DNA of 64,000 nucleotides, taken from the NCBI RefSeq assembly GCF_003970915.1, contig NZ_RXOF01000006.1, forward strand, positions 62,001 to 126,000, given 5' to 3'. The number at the start of each line of letters is the position of its first letter. The first letter of the stretch is position 1. Source of the stretch: Hymenobacter gummosus. GTDB lineage: Bacteria > Bacteroidota > Bacteroidia > Cytophagales > Hymenobacteraceae. Shown here piece after piece: positions 1 to 9,562 of this stretch. The notes beneath the pieces are model-generated. The model had not been told where the DNA came from and did not search any database. It was given only the letters and a program-made list of their open reading frames with translations. A program made the position numbers and the translations under genes.

Positions 1-1593
1 TTTGGCTACGACGTGGAATTCCTCTCGGCAGAAGACGAGCAGGATGTGGCCGTGGTCGAGGAAGATGATCCGGACGCTCTGGTTGAGCGTGCGCCGATTG
101 TGACCATCATGGGTCACGTCGACCACGGTAAAACCTCGCTGCTGGACTACATCCGCAACGCGCAGGTGGCCAAGGGCGAAGCCGGCGGTATTACCCAGCA
201 CATCGGCGCCTACGAGGTGAAAACCGCCTCGGGCCGCAAGGTGACCTTCCTCGATACTCCGGGTCACGAAGCGTTTACTGCCATGCGTGCCCGCGGTGCC
301 AAGGTGACGGACATTGCCATCATCGTGGTGGCGGCCGACGACTCGGTGATGCCGCAGACCAAGGAAGCCATCAACCACGCGCAGGCTGCTGGCGTGCCGA
401 TTGTTATTGCCCTGAACAAAATTGATAAGCCGGGTGCCAACCCCGACAAAGTCCGCGAGGAACTGTCGGCCATTAACATCCTGGTGGAAGAATGGGGCGG
501 TAAGTACCAGTCGCAGGAAGTTTCGGCCAAAACCGGTGCCGGCATCGAGGACCTCCTCGAAAAGGTGCTGCTCGAAGCCGAACTGCTGGAGCTGAAAGCC
601 AACCCGGACCGCCGCGCGGTGGGTTCGGTTATCGAAGCCTCGCTCGACAAGGGCCGCGGCTACGTAACCACCATCCTGGTGCAGACGGGTACGCTGGAAG
701 TCGGCGACATCGTGCTGGCTGGTCCGCACTACGGCCGCGTGAAGGCCATGACGGACCACCGCGGCAAGAAGATGAAGACGGCTGGCCCCTCGACGCCGGT
801 GCAGCTGCTCGGTTTGCAAGGTGCCCCGCAGGCCGGCGACAAGGTAGTGGTGATGGAGACGGAGCGCGAAGCCCGCGAAATTGCTACCCAGCGCCTGCAG
901 CTACAGCGCGAGCAGTCGATGCGCACCAAGAAGCACATCACGCTCGACGAGATTGGCCGCCGCCTGGCCCTGGCTTCGTTCAAGGAGCTGAACCTCATCG
1001 TGAAAGGCGACGTGGACGGCTCGGTGGAAGCTCTGTCGGACTCGCTGCTGAAGCTGAGCACGCCGGAAATTGCGGTGAATATCCTGCTGAAAGGCGTGGG
1101 TGCCATTTCCGAGTCGGACGTGCAGCTGGCCTCGGCTTCCGACGCCATCATCATCGGCTTCCAGGTGCGTCCGTCGCTGGGCGCGCGTAAGCTGGCCGAG
1201 CAGGAGCAGATTGACATCCGCCTCTACTCGATCATTTACAACGCCATCAACGAGGTGAAGGACGCCATGGAAGGCATGCTCGCCCCGACGGTGCAGGAAG
1301 TCACGGTGGCCACGGTGGAAGTGCGCCAGGTGTTCAACATCACCAAGGTCGGCACCATTGCCGGCTGTATGGTGACGGACGGCACCATCACCCGCAACAC
1401 TAAGGTGCGCGTGGTGCGCGACGGTATCGTACTGCACACCGGCGGCATTCAGGCCCTGAAACGCTTCAAGGACGACGTCTCGGAAGTGCGCCAAGGCTAC
1501 GAATGCGGTATCTCGATCAAAGGCTTCGACGACCTGAAAGAAGGTGACATCATCGAGGGCTTCGACGAGAAAGAAGTGAAACGGACGCTGTAA
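1..1593 (+). CDS. infB: Translation initiation factor IF-2, 5' end missing
   Basis: This is the C-terminal 530 residues of IF-2, the GTPase that places initiator tRNA on the 30S subunit and promotes subunit joining. The frame is open at base 1, so the gene enters from outside the window. The GTG at base 13 is only an internal valine codon. The G domain is complete: G1 GHVDHGKT (visible residues 38-45), G2 [10 protein letters not shown]3 DTPGHEAF, G4 NKID and G5 SAKTG. Domains II and III follow, then the tRNA-binding C-terminal domain ending in [12 protein letters not shown]. The missing part would be the variable N-terminal region. A strong terminator follows at 1631. Identification is secure from the motifs. 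Confidence 0.98.
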   Translation, partial: FGYDVEFLSAEDEQDVAVVEEDDPDALVERAPIVTIMGHVDHGKTSLLDYIRNAQVAKGEAGGITQHIGAYEVKTASGRKVTFLDTPGHEAFTAMRARGAKVTDIAIIVVAADDSVMPQTKEAINHAQAAGVPIVIALNKIDKPGANPDKVREELSAINILVEEWGGKYQSQEVSAKTGAGIEDLLEKVLLEAELLELKANPDRRAVGSVIEASLDKGRGYVTTILVQTGTLEVGDIVLAGPHYGRVKAMTDHRGKKMKTAGPSTPVQLLGLQGAPQAGDKVVVMETEREAREIATQRLQLQREQSMRTKKHITLDEIGRRLALASFKELNLIVKGDVDGSVEALSDSLLKLSTPEIAVNILLKGVGAISESDVQLASASDAIIIGFQVRPSLGARKLAEQEQIDIRLYSIIYNAINEVKDAMEGMLAPTVQEVTVATVEVRQVFNITKVGTIAGCMVTDGTITRNTKVRVVRDGIVLHTGGIQALKRFKDDVSEVRQGYECGISIKGFDDLKEGDIIEGFDEKEVKRTL

Positions 1594-1630
1594 GCCCCTG
1601 GCTTGGCAGTGCCAGAACAGCCCAGACCGG

Positions 1631-1667
1631 AAAGCCCCTCCGCCTGCATGGCCGGAGGGGCTTTTTT
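1631..1667 (+). terminator. Rho-independent terminator of infB
   Basis: The stem AAGCCCCTCCG / CGGAGGGGCTT is an 11-bp match followed by a run of six T. It lies 38 bases after the infB stop codon. Confidence 0.9.
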
Positions 1668-1806
1668 GCGTGGTTGCCAAGTAGCCTTACTTCTTTCAGG
1701 ACCGCTTTGGCCAAAACCGGAGGGGCTGTAATTCACACTTGAACACCTAGAAAAAGTTTTGGGCAGGGACAAGACTCTGCGGTCGGGATTTCTTTGTTCT
1801 CGGAAG

Positions 1807-1857
1807 CTTGGAAACAAGAAAGCCTCGGTCCTACGCCGAGGCTTTCTTGTTTCCAAG
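1807..1857. terminator. Perfect 22-bp inverted repeat, probable bidirectional terminator
   Basis: The arms 1807-1828 and 1836-1857 are perfect reverse complements around a 7-base loop, TCCTACG. The core AAAGCCTCGG/CCGAGGCTTT looks like a terminator, but the perfect pairing extends well beyond what termination needs. The rest of the 1594-2072 spacer holds no convincing gene. It becomes AT-rich after about 1900, and I could not fix a promoter for the next gene there. Confidence 0.6.
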
Positions 1858-2072
1858 AGGGCGTAGCCACCTGGTCACCTTTCGCCGGCAAAGTTGGATA
1901 GCGGCATTGCGTAGTCGTTGCGCTATGGTTACGATTGTATGCCTAACATACCGCTTACCCCATTCCGCTGAGTTGAGTGTCTTTTTAATTTAACATTCTT
2001 CACGCAATACAGCAATGGAGCTAATATTATATCTTGTCAACAGTCTCTTAATCACCTCTTAATCCTAACTGC

Positions 2073-4913
2073 ATGCGAACAAAACTTCTATCTCTTCTAC
2101 TCTGCGTCTTGTTGAGCTTGGGTGCTCGGGCCCAAGTCGGGCAACCGCAGCGGCCAGTCACCCGGATTCCGGATGCTACCCTTAAACCAATGTTGGCCAA
2201 AGCCATTACAATGAGTGGCGTATGCACAGACAGATACGATGATCAACAAAAGCAGCAAGACATAAGGGATCTGAACACCATCGATGCGAAGTTTATCGGT
2301 AGAGCAGCTTGGTGGTGGAATTCGACCTATGAGACGTTTGATCCACATTCTGGTCCTTACCCTCCGACCGATACCGAGGAGGAGCATTTTCGAAAGACGC
2401 TACGCTACACCGGACTTCTTTTGGGATGCAACCCGGGTGGGCTTGCTTCCTGCACGCGGAACGACCGGATTGTTCAGGCTGGTATTTTTGAATATATCGG
2501 CTACCGTGATTCCTCAGGTGTCCTACATAGCAACGCAAGTTCTATCCTCATTCCGGACTGGGTATACAAAGATTGGGGGCTAACTCCTCCAATGCCAGCC
2601 CGTACTTTCATCCCTGACAGCATCACGTATACGCCAAACGACCCAAATAATCCTACCGCAAATAATAATCTGGCGCCCGACGTAACCAAACGCGAAGCAA
2701 AACTGTGGATTTATTACCGTGCATGCATGTACATGGCATGCGGCATTGAAGCCTTGCACATGGGTCCGTGGGATTATATGGCTGCAAATGATAAACCGGA
2801 GACCTCGGGCGGGCTGTACCCGCGTTACCACCACACCAAAGTGCTGTTTGACAAAATCAGGGAATTTGCAGCCAACGGTTCAATTAACTTCACGAATGAC
2901 TTAGGATTGGCTAAGGGTCTACAACTGACTTCTTTCAAAGGAACCCGAAACGGGTATGTCGTACTGGATCCTCACAGCAAGGAGCTCTTTCTATACCAGA
3001 ATGCCTCCATGTCTGCCCCAGTGGACTTGTTCGATTTCTATTCCTTCCCGCTCGACGCGAAACGAGTCATAACGGCAGGTCGTTTGGGCACGAACAGCTT
3101 TTACACGTCTCCGACCTGGGGGGCGCTGCCGATGAGTAATAGCTGTAATATACCGGATAAAAATGCCTTGGGCATCTCCAATCCGCGCATGTTTTTGGTT
3201 GAGCTTGATAATGCCCTTAATGATAGCTCGGTGCCTGACCCGACAATGATCAACTGGGGATTTGAAGAAATCACCTGGTTCGCCGCACAACCTTGTGAAT
3301 ACCGCGCTGATTGGCTACGCTATATGTATAATTGGCTAAAATGCAATGCGCCTAATATTAATTTCCAAATGCCTGGTCGCCGAAAACTGTATGACAATTT
3401 AGTTCCGTCTATCGGGACCATGTACAGATTTAACGTAGCAAGCAGTGCCCAGCCTTATAATGGGTCGACTTGCGGAACTATTACCAGTCAGTATTTACCC
3501 AACAATCAGACCACACGAGAAATGGAGAGCATTCGTGAACTGTGGTCTACTAATCCGCCCTCGCATACTACAACAGATGCGGTGTACGACGCCTCCGCGC
3601 CGGCACTGCACCGAACCCTCAGCAATATTGCCATAGAGGAAGATGGCTCTCTTTACTGGGTTGACGCCGCCACTGGACAGATTAAGCATGCTCAGTGGGA
3701 TGCCCAGGCGGCTACCCCCCACTGGGTAATGAGCACCATTCCCAACGTAACCGACGCGGCGGACAACCTGATGTTTCAGAAGCGCGGCCGGCTATTTTAC
3801 CGCAGCACGTCGCAGCAGATCAAGTACTGCCAGTATAACGCGGGCGCTTGGACTGTATACACCGTCACGCCTACCAACACCGGTCCGGTGTACGCGGCGG
3901 GCTCCCTGGTATTCGAGGCCAGTGGACCTATGTATGAGCGTGTTCCTAACCTTGCCATCTATTACCGGGCGGCGACAACCAACCACTTAGAGTACGTCAA
4001 AGAGACCTTTGAGGGAAGTAACGTATGGGGGTGGGCACCGATAAATCCAAATGGCAACCCCATCACAGTCGCAGCGGTGGAAGGCGCCATTGCCTGCCCC
4101 ACTGCCGGAACGGTTATCTACATTGCGCAACCGTCCGACCCAACCCGGTCTCCACGTTTGACGGCCGTGCATCATGGCTTTTCTGGCTGGACGATTGCCG
4201 ACTCATACAACATCAACTTGGATGCGGTCAAGGGCATTGCGATAGAAAAACGGAACAACGACGACTACGCTAAGGTGTATTGCATCACGTGGAACCAGCG
4301 TGTTGCTGCGACCAAATACTATCACGGATGGAACAACGGGCACTGGGTCAGCGGCCTGAGCGACGTTGATGGGGCCACCGCTGCCTGGGGTGACATCCAA
4401 GTCACTGGCGAGAACACCTTTATTTACCGAAGCGGTACCGGCATTACAAGCATGCAGCAATGCGGCCACTACTACTACCCGGACATTAATGATTGCCAAT
4501 GGGGCTTGGTCCGTCAGGCCGACAACAGCCTTTACTACGTAGGAGTCCAGGGCGAAGTACGCTACGTGAGGTGGGACCATTTGACGTGCTCTTGGAATCC
4601 TCCGTCACCACGTCCCAGCATGGTCCCGCTGACGATTACCTCCAAACCGGTGCTCCACCGCCCCAAGCAGCTGGTGGACGTCGAGGCCTACCCCAACCCT
4701 GCCAACACGGGGCTCACGGTCGAGCTCAAAGGCGACGCTTCAGACCTGCGGTGCCAGTTGCAGGACGCGCTCGGGAGAACGGTAGCCGGCGGCACGCGCA
4801 AGTCAGCCAGCCAGCAGTTTGTGGATACGCGGCAACTACCCAACGGCATATACTACCTGCATGTCCAGGTGGGCAGTGCTTCCCGAACTCAAAAAATCGT
4901 TGTGGCCCACTAA
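2073..4913 (+). CDS. Large secreted protein with T9SS type A sorting domain
   Basis: This 946-residue exported protein starts with a clear signal peptide (MRTKLLSLLLCVLLSLGARAQ). It ends in a type A T9SS sorting domain of about 80 residues, with the motif VEAYPNPANTG and the ending GIYYLHVQVG...QKIVVAH. It should therefore cross the inner membrane by Sec and the outer membrane by the SprA pore encoded at 27790. Residues about 30-480 match no family I recognise; they are rich in Trp, Tyr and Asn. Residues about 500-850 contain repeated segments such as DGSLYWVDAATGQIKHAQW and NSLYYVGVQGEVRYVRW, resembling tectonin or fucose-lectin-like beta-propeller blades. A carbohydrate-binding or surface role is inference. 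The first two-thirds is visibly lower in GC than its neighbours and than its own 3' end, suggesting mosaic or acquired origin. Confidence 0.85.
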   Translation: MRTKLLSLLLCVLLSLGARAQVGQPQRPVTRIPDATLKPMLAKAITMSGVCTDRYDDQQKQQDIRDLNTIDAKFIGRAAWWWNSTYETFDPHSGPYPPTDTEEEHFRKTLRYTGLLLGCNPGGLASCTRNDRIVQAGIFEYIGYRDSSGVLHSNASSILIPDWVYKDWGLTPPMPARTFIPDSITYTPNDPNNPTANNNLAPDVTKREAKLWIYYRACMYMACGIEALHMGPWDYMAANDKPETSGGLYPRYHHTKVLFDKIREFAANGSINFTNDLGLAKGLQLTSFKGTRNGYVVLDPHSKELFLYQNASMSAPVDLFDFYSFPLDAKRVITAGRLGTNSFYTSPTWGALPMSNSCNIPDKNALGISNPRMFLVELDNALNDSSVPDPTMINWGFEEITWFAAQPCEYRADWLRYMYNWLKCNAPNINFQMPGRRKLYDNLVPSIGTMYRFNVASSAQPYNGSTCGTITSQYLPNNQTTREMESIRELWSTNPPSHTTTDAVYDASAPALHRTLSNIAIEEDGSLYWVDAATGQIKHAQWDAQAATPHWVMSTIPNVTDAADNLMFQKRGRLFYRSTSQQIKYCQYNAGAWTVYTVTPTNTGPVYAAGSLVFEASGPMYERVPNLAIYYRAATTNHLEYVKETFEGSNVWGWAPINPNGNPITVAAVEGAIACPTAGTVIYIAQPSDPTRSPRLTAVHHGFSGWTIADSYNINLDAVKGIAIEKRNNDDYAKVYCITWNQRVAATKYYHGWNNGHWVSGLSDVDGATAAWGDIQVTGENTFIYRSGTGITSMQQCGHYYYPDINDCQWGLVRQADNSLYYVGVQGEVRYVRWDHLTCSWNPPSPRPSMVPLTITSKPVLHRPKQLVDVEAYPNPANTGLTVELKGDASDLRCQLQDALGRTVAGGTRKSASQQFVDTRQLPNGIYYLHVQVGSASRTQKIVVAH

Positions 4914-4980
4914 GGTCAGGCGTTATTACACCAGTAAGCCTGGCTGGAACGCGCGTTTCTTGTCTTTACCCAAAACTTGC

Positions 4981-5013
4981 GAAGCGCTGACCTACTGGTC
5001 GGCGCTTCTTCTT
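4981..5013 (+). terminator. Terminator of the T9SS gene
   Basis: GAAGCGCTGACC (4981-4992) pairs with GGTCGGCGCTTC (4997-5008) around the loop TACT, with one G-T pair, and is followed by TTCTTT. It lies 68 bases past the stop codon. Confidence 0.75.
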
Positions 5014-5564
5014 TACCAGGCATCTTCGTCGCGCCACAAGACGGCAGGATGAACGCCTTCAACCAGTAATCGTCGGATGGTACGTCCGAGCCAGAGGGTT
5101 TGCTAGCCGGGCTAGCCCTCGCCCTAGCAGCCCAGGTACCCGCCCAGCGCAGCCAGAGCGCGGCACACGTCATGGCCTGTCGCGAGTGGCGCGGACTTTA
5201 ATGAAGTAGCACTTGCAACTCGGCCGCCATTAGACCGCCCGCCCAGGAGGGCCTACCCGGGTCATGGGCCCACCGCCAGAGGTACCACCCGCCGGCTGCG
5301 ACGAATATCGCCTCATTGCATGCTCCCGAATGCGCCCACTGTTTGTTGTGCCTCACCAATACCGGTCGACACGCCTGTAAGCTACTGCTTGTACCCAAAA
5401 AGCGCCGGCCTACCGCCCAGCGCTTTGCAGAAGGTTTGGAAGGACAGGACCGGAAACGGCCGGGGCTTTTTTTGGGCCCTGAGCAACGCGGCGCAGTATT
5501 TCGGAATCTATGCCGCAATGGGTTGTATATTCAGGGTGCGCTCTTTTTCCTACCACCGTTCCGC
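5014..5564. other. Long spacer without a credible gene
   Basis: The open frames here are short, poorly coding and resemble no family. A weaker hairpin, AAAGCGC (5399-5405) with GCGCTTT (5420-5426), resembles the terminator at 4981 in arm and loop sequence, and a seven-T run lies at 5467-5473. One frame joins this spacer to the kinase gene, but the signal peptide beginning at 5565 shows that the earlier codons are not part of the protein. Confidence 0.5.
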
Positions 5565-8500
5565 ATGAAGCAACTGTTACTCTGCATGTGGGGCTGGCTG
5601 TTGCTGGCCGGTTCCGCCGCGGCTGCCCCCCTGCCGGTGACGGTGGTGCGCGACACGGCCGCCTGGAACTGGCTGTACGAGGATGCCCAGGTGCTGGAGG
5701 CTCCCGCCGGCCTGACGCTGGCCCAGGTGCAGTCGGCGCGCTGGGCGAGGCAGTTCCGGCCGTTTGCCGAAACCGAAACCGCCGCCGCAGCCGGGGAACA
5801 GTGGATCCGCTGCGGCCTCCGCTCGGGTACGCCGGCTGGTACCCGCTGGCTGCTGCTGGCCCAGACTGATTACCTCGACGGCCTGGAAGTGTACCTGCAG
5901 CGGCCCGACGGCACCGTGAAGCGGCATCTGCTGACCTCGACGCTGCCCTACGCGCAGACCCACGCCCTGCGGCTGCGCCCGTTTAACCTGCATCTGGATT
6001 TGACGCCCGACGACACCCTGCAGCTCTACGCCCGGCTGCCGGCCGGCCGGCGGGTGTACTTCGCCGTGGCGGAGCAGGCCTCGGCGCTGCAGTGGGCCCG
6101 GGAAGGCGACTGGACCATGGGCCCGTACTTCGGCATCATGCTGGCCCTGCTGGCCTACAATCTGCTGCTCTACCTCTCCGTCCGCGACAAAAGCTACCTG
6201 TACTATTCGCTCTACGTGGCCGCGTTTTCGGCCGCGCAGCTGGACATGACCGGCTACTGGCGGCAGCTCTGGCCTAGTCCGCTGACGGGCTTTGAGCTGG
6301 ACGTGCGCCAGAATTTGGTACTGGCCTGCACCATCTTCTTCGGCACGCTCACGGCCCGGGCCTTCCTGGAAACGCCGCGCCTGCTGCCGCGCTTCGACCG
6401 GCTGCTGCGCCTTACGTTGCTGCTGGCCTGGGCGCCGGCCCTGACCATCCTGACGCCCAGCCCGCAGGCGGCCACCTGGTGGCAGGCCGGCACGGCGCTG
6501 TGGACCAGCGTGGTGCTGCTGACGGCCGGTACGCTGGCTTTGCGGGCCGGTTACCGCCCCGCCCGCTACTACATGGTGGGCTGGACGCTGCTGCTGCTGG
6601 CCGTGGTCAACTACTACCTGAGCGAGGTGGGGCTGATTCCGCACTTTGGCTTCTGGACCACCCACGGCGTGCACATTGCTTCGGCGCTGGAAATGATTCT
6701 GCTGTCGTTGGGTCTGGCCGACCGCATCAACCTGGCCAAGCGTGACCGGCAGCTGGCCCAGGAAGAAGCCATGCGCGCGTTGCAGGCCAAGGAAGCCGCC
6801 CAGGGCCAAGCGCTGGCGGCCCTGCACGAGAAGCAGGCGGCCCAGGAGCAGGCCCTGCGGGTGTCGCGCGAAAAGGAGGAGCTGCAGCAGCGCTCCAACC
6901 AGGAGCTGGCCGAGCGGGCCGCCGAGCTGCAGCAGGCTTACCAGGAGTTGCAGGCCAGCATCCGGACTTCGCACCAGCTACAGGAGCTGGACGAGCTGAA
7001 AACCAAGTTCTTCACCAACATTTCGCACGAGCTGCGCACCCCGCTCACCCTCATCATCAGCCCGCTGGAGCAGCTGCTGACTGAGGCCCGGCAACAGCCC
7101 GCGCAAGCCACCCGCCCCGAGTACGCGCTGATGCTGCGCAACGCCCGCCGCCTGCTGCAGCTCATCAACCAGCTGCTCGACATTGCCCGCCTCGAAGCCG
7201 GGCAGACGCGGCTGGCCGCCGCCCCCACCGACCTGGTGCGGACGGTGCGCACCAACGTGCTGTCGTTTGACTCCCTGGCCGTTAGTCACGACGTGAATCT
7301 GCATTTCGAGAGTAGCCTGCCGGAGCTGGAGGTATACATTGATGCCGACCAGTTTGATAAAATCCTCTACAACCTGCTGGGCAACGCGCTGAAATTCACG
7401 CCCGCCGGCGGGCAGGTCACGGTGAGCGTGGAGCAGCAGGCCGGCCACGCCGTGCTGCGCGTGCGCGACACGGGCGTGGGCATTCCGGCCGAGCACCTGC
7501 CGCTGATATTCGACCGGTTCCACCAGGTCGATGACTCGCGCACCCGCCGCCATGAAGGCTCGGGCATCGGGCTGGCGCTGGTGAAGGAGCTGGTGGCCCT
7601 GCACCACGGCCACATTCGGGCTTCCAGCGTGCTGGGCGAAGGCACCACCTTCGTGGTGGAACTGCCGCTGGGCCGGGCGCACCTGCAGGCCGACGAGCTG
7701 CGGCCGGCCGACCAACCCGCCGCGGCGTTGGCTCCGCCTGCCGTGAGTTTGCCCGAGCTGAGCGCAGGAGCCCCGCTGCCGGAAGCCGCGGAGGCCGCCG
7801 AGCAGCCCCTGGTGCTGGTGGTGGAAGACAACCCCGAAATGCGCGAGTACATCCGCGGCTGCCTCGCGGCCGAGTTCCGGGTGCTGACGGCCGAGGACGG
7901 GGAACAGGGGCTGGCGCGCATCGTGGCCGCCGTGCCCGATCTGGTGGTGTCAGATTTGATGATGCCCCGCATGGACGGGCTGGAGCTGTGCCGCCGCCTG
8001 CGCGAGGACGAGCGGACCAGCCACATTCCCGTCATCCTGCTCACGGCCCGCGCCGGCGACGAAGCCCGCCTCACCAGCTTTGGCCTGGGCGCCGACGAGT
8101 ACCTGACCAAGCCCTTCCGGCCCGAGGAGCTGCGGGTGCGCATGCACAACCTCATCCGCCAACGCCAGCTGCTGCGGCAGCGCTTCGGCCGCGCCGTCAC
8201 GCTGCAGCCCCGCGACATCAGCATCACCTCCGCCGACGAAACCTTCCTCAACCGGGCCATGGCCGTGGTAGAGCAGCACATGGCCGACGCCGATTTCAGC
8301 GTGGAGCAGTTTGCCGACCACATGGCCATGAGCCGGGTGCAGCTGCACCGCAAGCTCAAAGCCCTGACCGACCAGTCGACCTCGGAGTTTGTGCGCACGG
8401 TGCGCCTGCGCCGGGCGGCGGCACTGCTGCAGGCCCAGGCCGGCAACGTGGCCGAAGTAGCCGAGCAGGTCGGCTTCGGCAACCTCTCCTACTTCAGCAA

Positions 8501-8567
8501 ATGCTTCCGCGAGCAGTACCTGATGACGCCCTCGGAGTACGCCGCCCAAGCCCCCGTGCCGGTGTGA
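5565..8567 (+). CDS. Hybrid sensor kinase / response regulator with AraC output
   Basis: A complete two-component system in one 1000-residue membrane protein. The order is signal peptide (MKQLLLCMWGWLLLAGSAAA), a periplasmic 7TMR-DISMED2-like sensor domain (to about residue 180), seven membrane helices of the 7TMR-DISM type (about 185-390), and a Gln/Glu/Ala-rich coiled coil (about 395-475). A HisKA domain follows with phospho-acceptor H488 in SHELRTPLT, then HATPase_c with GVGIP and GSGIGLAL, a receiver domain with phospho-acceptor D797 in SDLMMPRMDG, and a C-terminal AraC DNA-binding domain ending FREQYLMTPSEYAAQ. DISM sensors are often linked to carbohydrate or other small ligands, but no target is evident here. 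The ATG at 5565 is chosen because it begins the signal peptide. A long spacer on each side suggests a single-gene transcript. Confidence 0.95.
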   Translation: MKQLLLCMWGWLLLAGSAAAAPLPVTVVRDTAAWNWLYEDAQVLEAPAGLTLAQVQSARWARQFRPFAETETAAAAGEQWIRCGLRSGTPAGTRWLLLAQTDYLDGLEVYLQRPDGTVKRHLLTSTLPYAQTHALRLRPFNLHLDLTPDDTLQLYARLPAGRRVYFAVAEQASALQWAREGDWTMGPYFGIMLALLAYNLLLYLSVRDKSYLYYSLYVAAFSAAQLDMTGYWRQLWPSPLTGFELDVRQNLVLACTIFFGTLTARAFLETPRLLPRFDRLLRLTLLLAWAPALTILTPSPQAATWWQAGTALWTSVVLLTAGTLALRAGYRPARYYMVGWTLLLLAVVNYYLSEVGLIPHFGFWTTHGVHIASALEMILLSLGLADRINLAKRDRQLAQEEAMRALQAKEAAQGQALAALHEKQAAQEQALRVSREKEELQQRSNQELAERAAELQQAYQELQASIRTSHQLQELDELKTKFFTNISHELRTPLTLIISPLEQLLTEARQQPAQATRPEYALMLRNARRLLQLINQLLDIARLEAGQTRLAAAPTDLVRTVRTNVLSFDSLAVSHDVNLHFESSLPELEVYIDADQFDKILYNLLGNALKFTPAGGQVTVSVEQQAGHAVLRVRDTGVGIPAEHLPLIFDRFHQVDDSRTRRHEGSGIGLALVKELVALHHGHIRASSVLGEGTTFVVELPLGRAHLQADELRPADQPAAALAPPAVSLPELSAGAPLPEAAEAAEQPLVLVVEDNPEMREYIRGCLAAEFRVLTAEDGEQGLARIVAAVPDLVVSDLMMPRMDGLELCRRLREDERTSHIPVILLTARAGDEARLTSFGLGADEYLTKPFRPEELRVRMHNLIRQRQLLRQRFGRAVTLQPRDISITSADETFLNRAMAVVEQHMADADFSVEQFADHMAMSRVQLHRKLKALTDQSTSEFVRTVRLRRAAALLQAQAGNVAEVAEQVGFGNLSYFSKCFREQYLMTPSEYAAQAPVPV

Positions 8568-8846
8568 AAGCCTGGACTTTCGCTCTCACTCCTCCAATAA
8601 TTATTCATGTAGTTACATTTATACATCTTTTAACACAATAATTACACTCTGATTATCAGCGCTTTGCGCTGCCTGATACATTAGTGTCAGGATTTGCAAC
8701 ATTGGTGTTAGCCCTTCGCGGAGCGGAAAGCCCACCTTTGAACCGTCGACCACTAAGCGGCCCGGCTGCCCTGGCAGCATAAGCTTCTCGGCTGTTCGCC
8801 GCCCTGGGAAACGGGGCAGTTCAGGTTCAACTTTTCCTTCACTGGT

Positions 8847-9305
8847 ATGCTTGCTTTGGGTAGAATTTTGGAAGCAGATGTCGTGTGGCGCTTCAGCAAC
8901 CGACTGGGTAACCTGCTCGGTGACTTTGAGGAAGTCGGCATCTCGCCCCGCACTTCCGACGAGTGGCGCGACGCGGGGCAAATCGACCGGAAGATGGCTA
9001 TCATGTGCTACCTCTCGGTATTTGGCTGGCTGGTGGCCTACCGTTGCCCGCGGGCGCAGCGCGGTACGCTTACTACTTTCCACCTGCGGCAGATGACCTT
9101 GGTCACTGCCATGTCGGCCGTCCTGCTGCTTACCCAGTTGCTCATGCTGCCCTTCCTGGGCTGGAGCAGCCTGGTGGTGGCCGGCGTGGGCCTGGGCCTG
9201 ATGCTGCTGCTCCGTATGCTGGGGGTAATGGCCGCGATGAGCGGCCTGCATGAGCCGCTACCGCTGGTGGGTGGTCTGGCCCGCCGCCTCTTCGCCGATT
9301 TGTAA
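8847..9305 (+). CDS. Small membrane protein, DUF4870/Tic20-like
   Basis: This 152-residue protein of unknown function has a soluble N-terminus of about 45 residues. Three or so hydrophobic segments follow. The first is DRKMAIMCYLSVFGWLVAY, then an FHLRQ motif, then two adjoining helices and GLHEPLPLVGGLARRLF. The pattern of a first helix, F-H-x-R-Q, paired helices and a P-x-P-x-G ending is like the small DUF4870/Tic20-like family. This is a resemblance by eye only. The ATG at 8847 is the first in frame. The upstream spacer (8568-8846) is AT-rich, has a small GCGC-TTT-GCGC hairpin near 8660 and no clear promoter. Confidence 0.7.
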   Translation: MLALGRILEADVVWRFSNRLGNLLGDFEEVGISPRTSDEWRDAGQIDRKMAIMCYLSVFGWLVAYRCPRAQRGTLTTFHLRQMTLVTAMSAVLLLTQLLMLPFLGWSSLVVAGVGLGLMLLLRMLGVMAAMSGLHEPLPLVGGLARRLFADL

Positions 9306-9356
9306 GCGACGAAGCCTGCGGGCGGCGCATCTGCGCCAGATTACGCTATTTCTCTA

Positions 9357-9404
9357 CCGCCCTCGGTCCGGCTCTGGTGAGCTAGGCCGAGGGCGGCTTT
9401 CGTT
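9357..9404 (+). terminator. Hairpin after the small membrane protein
   Basis: CCGCCCTCGG (9357-9366) and CCGAGGGCGG (9387-9396) form a perfect 10-bp stem with a 20-base loop, followed by CTTTCGTTT. It lies about 50 bases past the stop codon. Confidence 0.65.
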
Positions 9405-9459
9405 TCCCTGCATCTGACTATTATTCAATTATATATCCATTCGTCACATCATCATGCGA

Positions 9460-9491
9460 TTGACGGTGGGGGGCTCGGTACGGTAGTTTTG
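9460..9491 (+). promoter_or_regulatory. Bacteroidota-type promoter
   Basis: TAGTTTTG at 9484-9491 fits the Bacteroidota -7 element TAnnTTTG. A TTG at 9460-9462 lies 21 bases upstream, the expected spacing for the -33 element. It would drive the outer-membrane gene at 9563 with a leader of about 65 bases. Confidence 0.6.
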
Positions 9492-9562
9492 TCGCAGATG
9501 GCTGGTCTACTGGCAGCTGCGCATCCTTGACTCTTCCTTACACCGTTCACCCCCGCACAACA

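Noticed and set aside
5316-5564. An 83-codon extension of the hybrid kinase
   Set aside because: The signal peptide begins at 5565; the extension contains a hairpin and has poor coding character.
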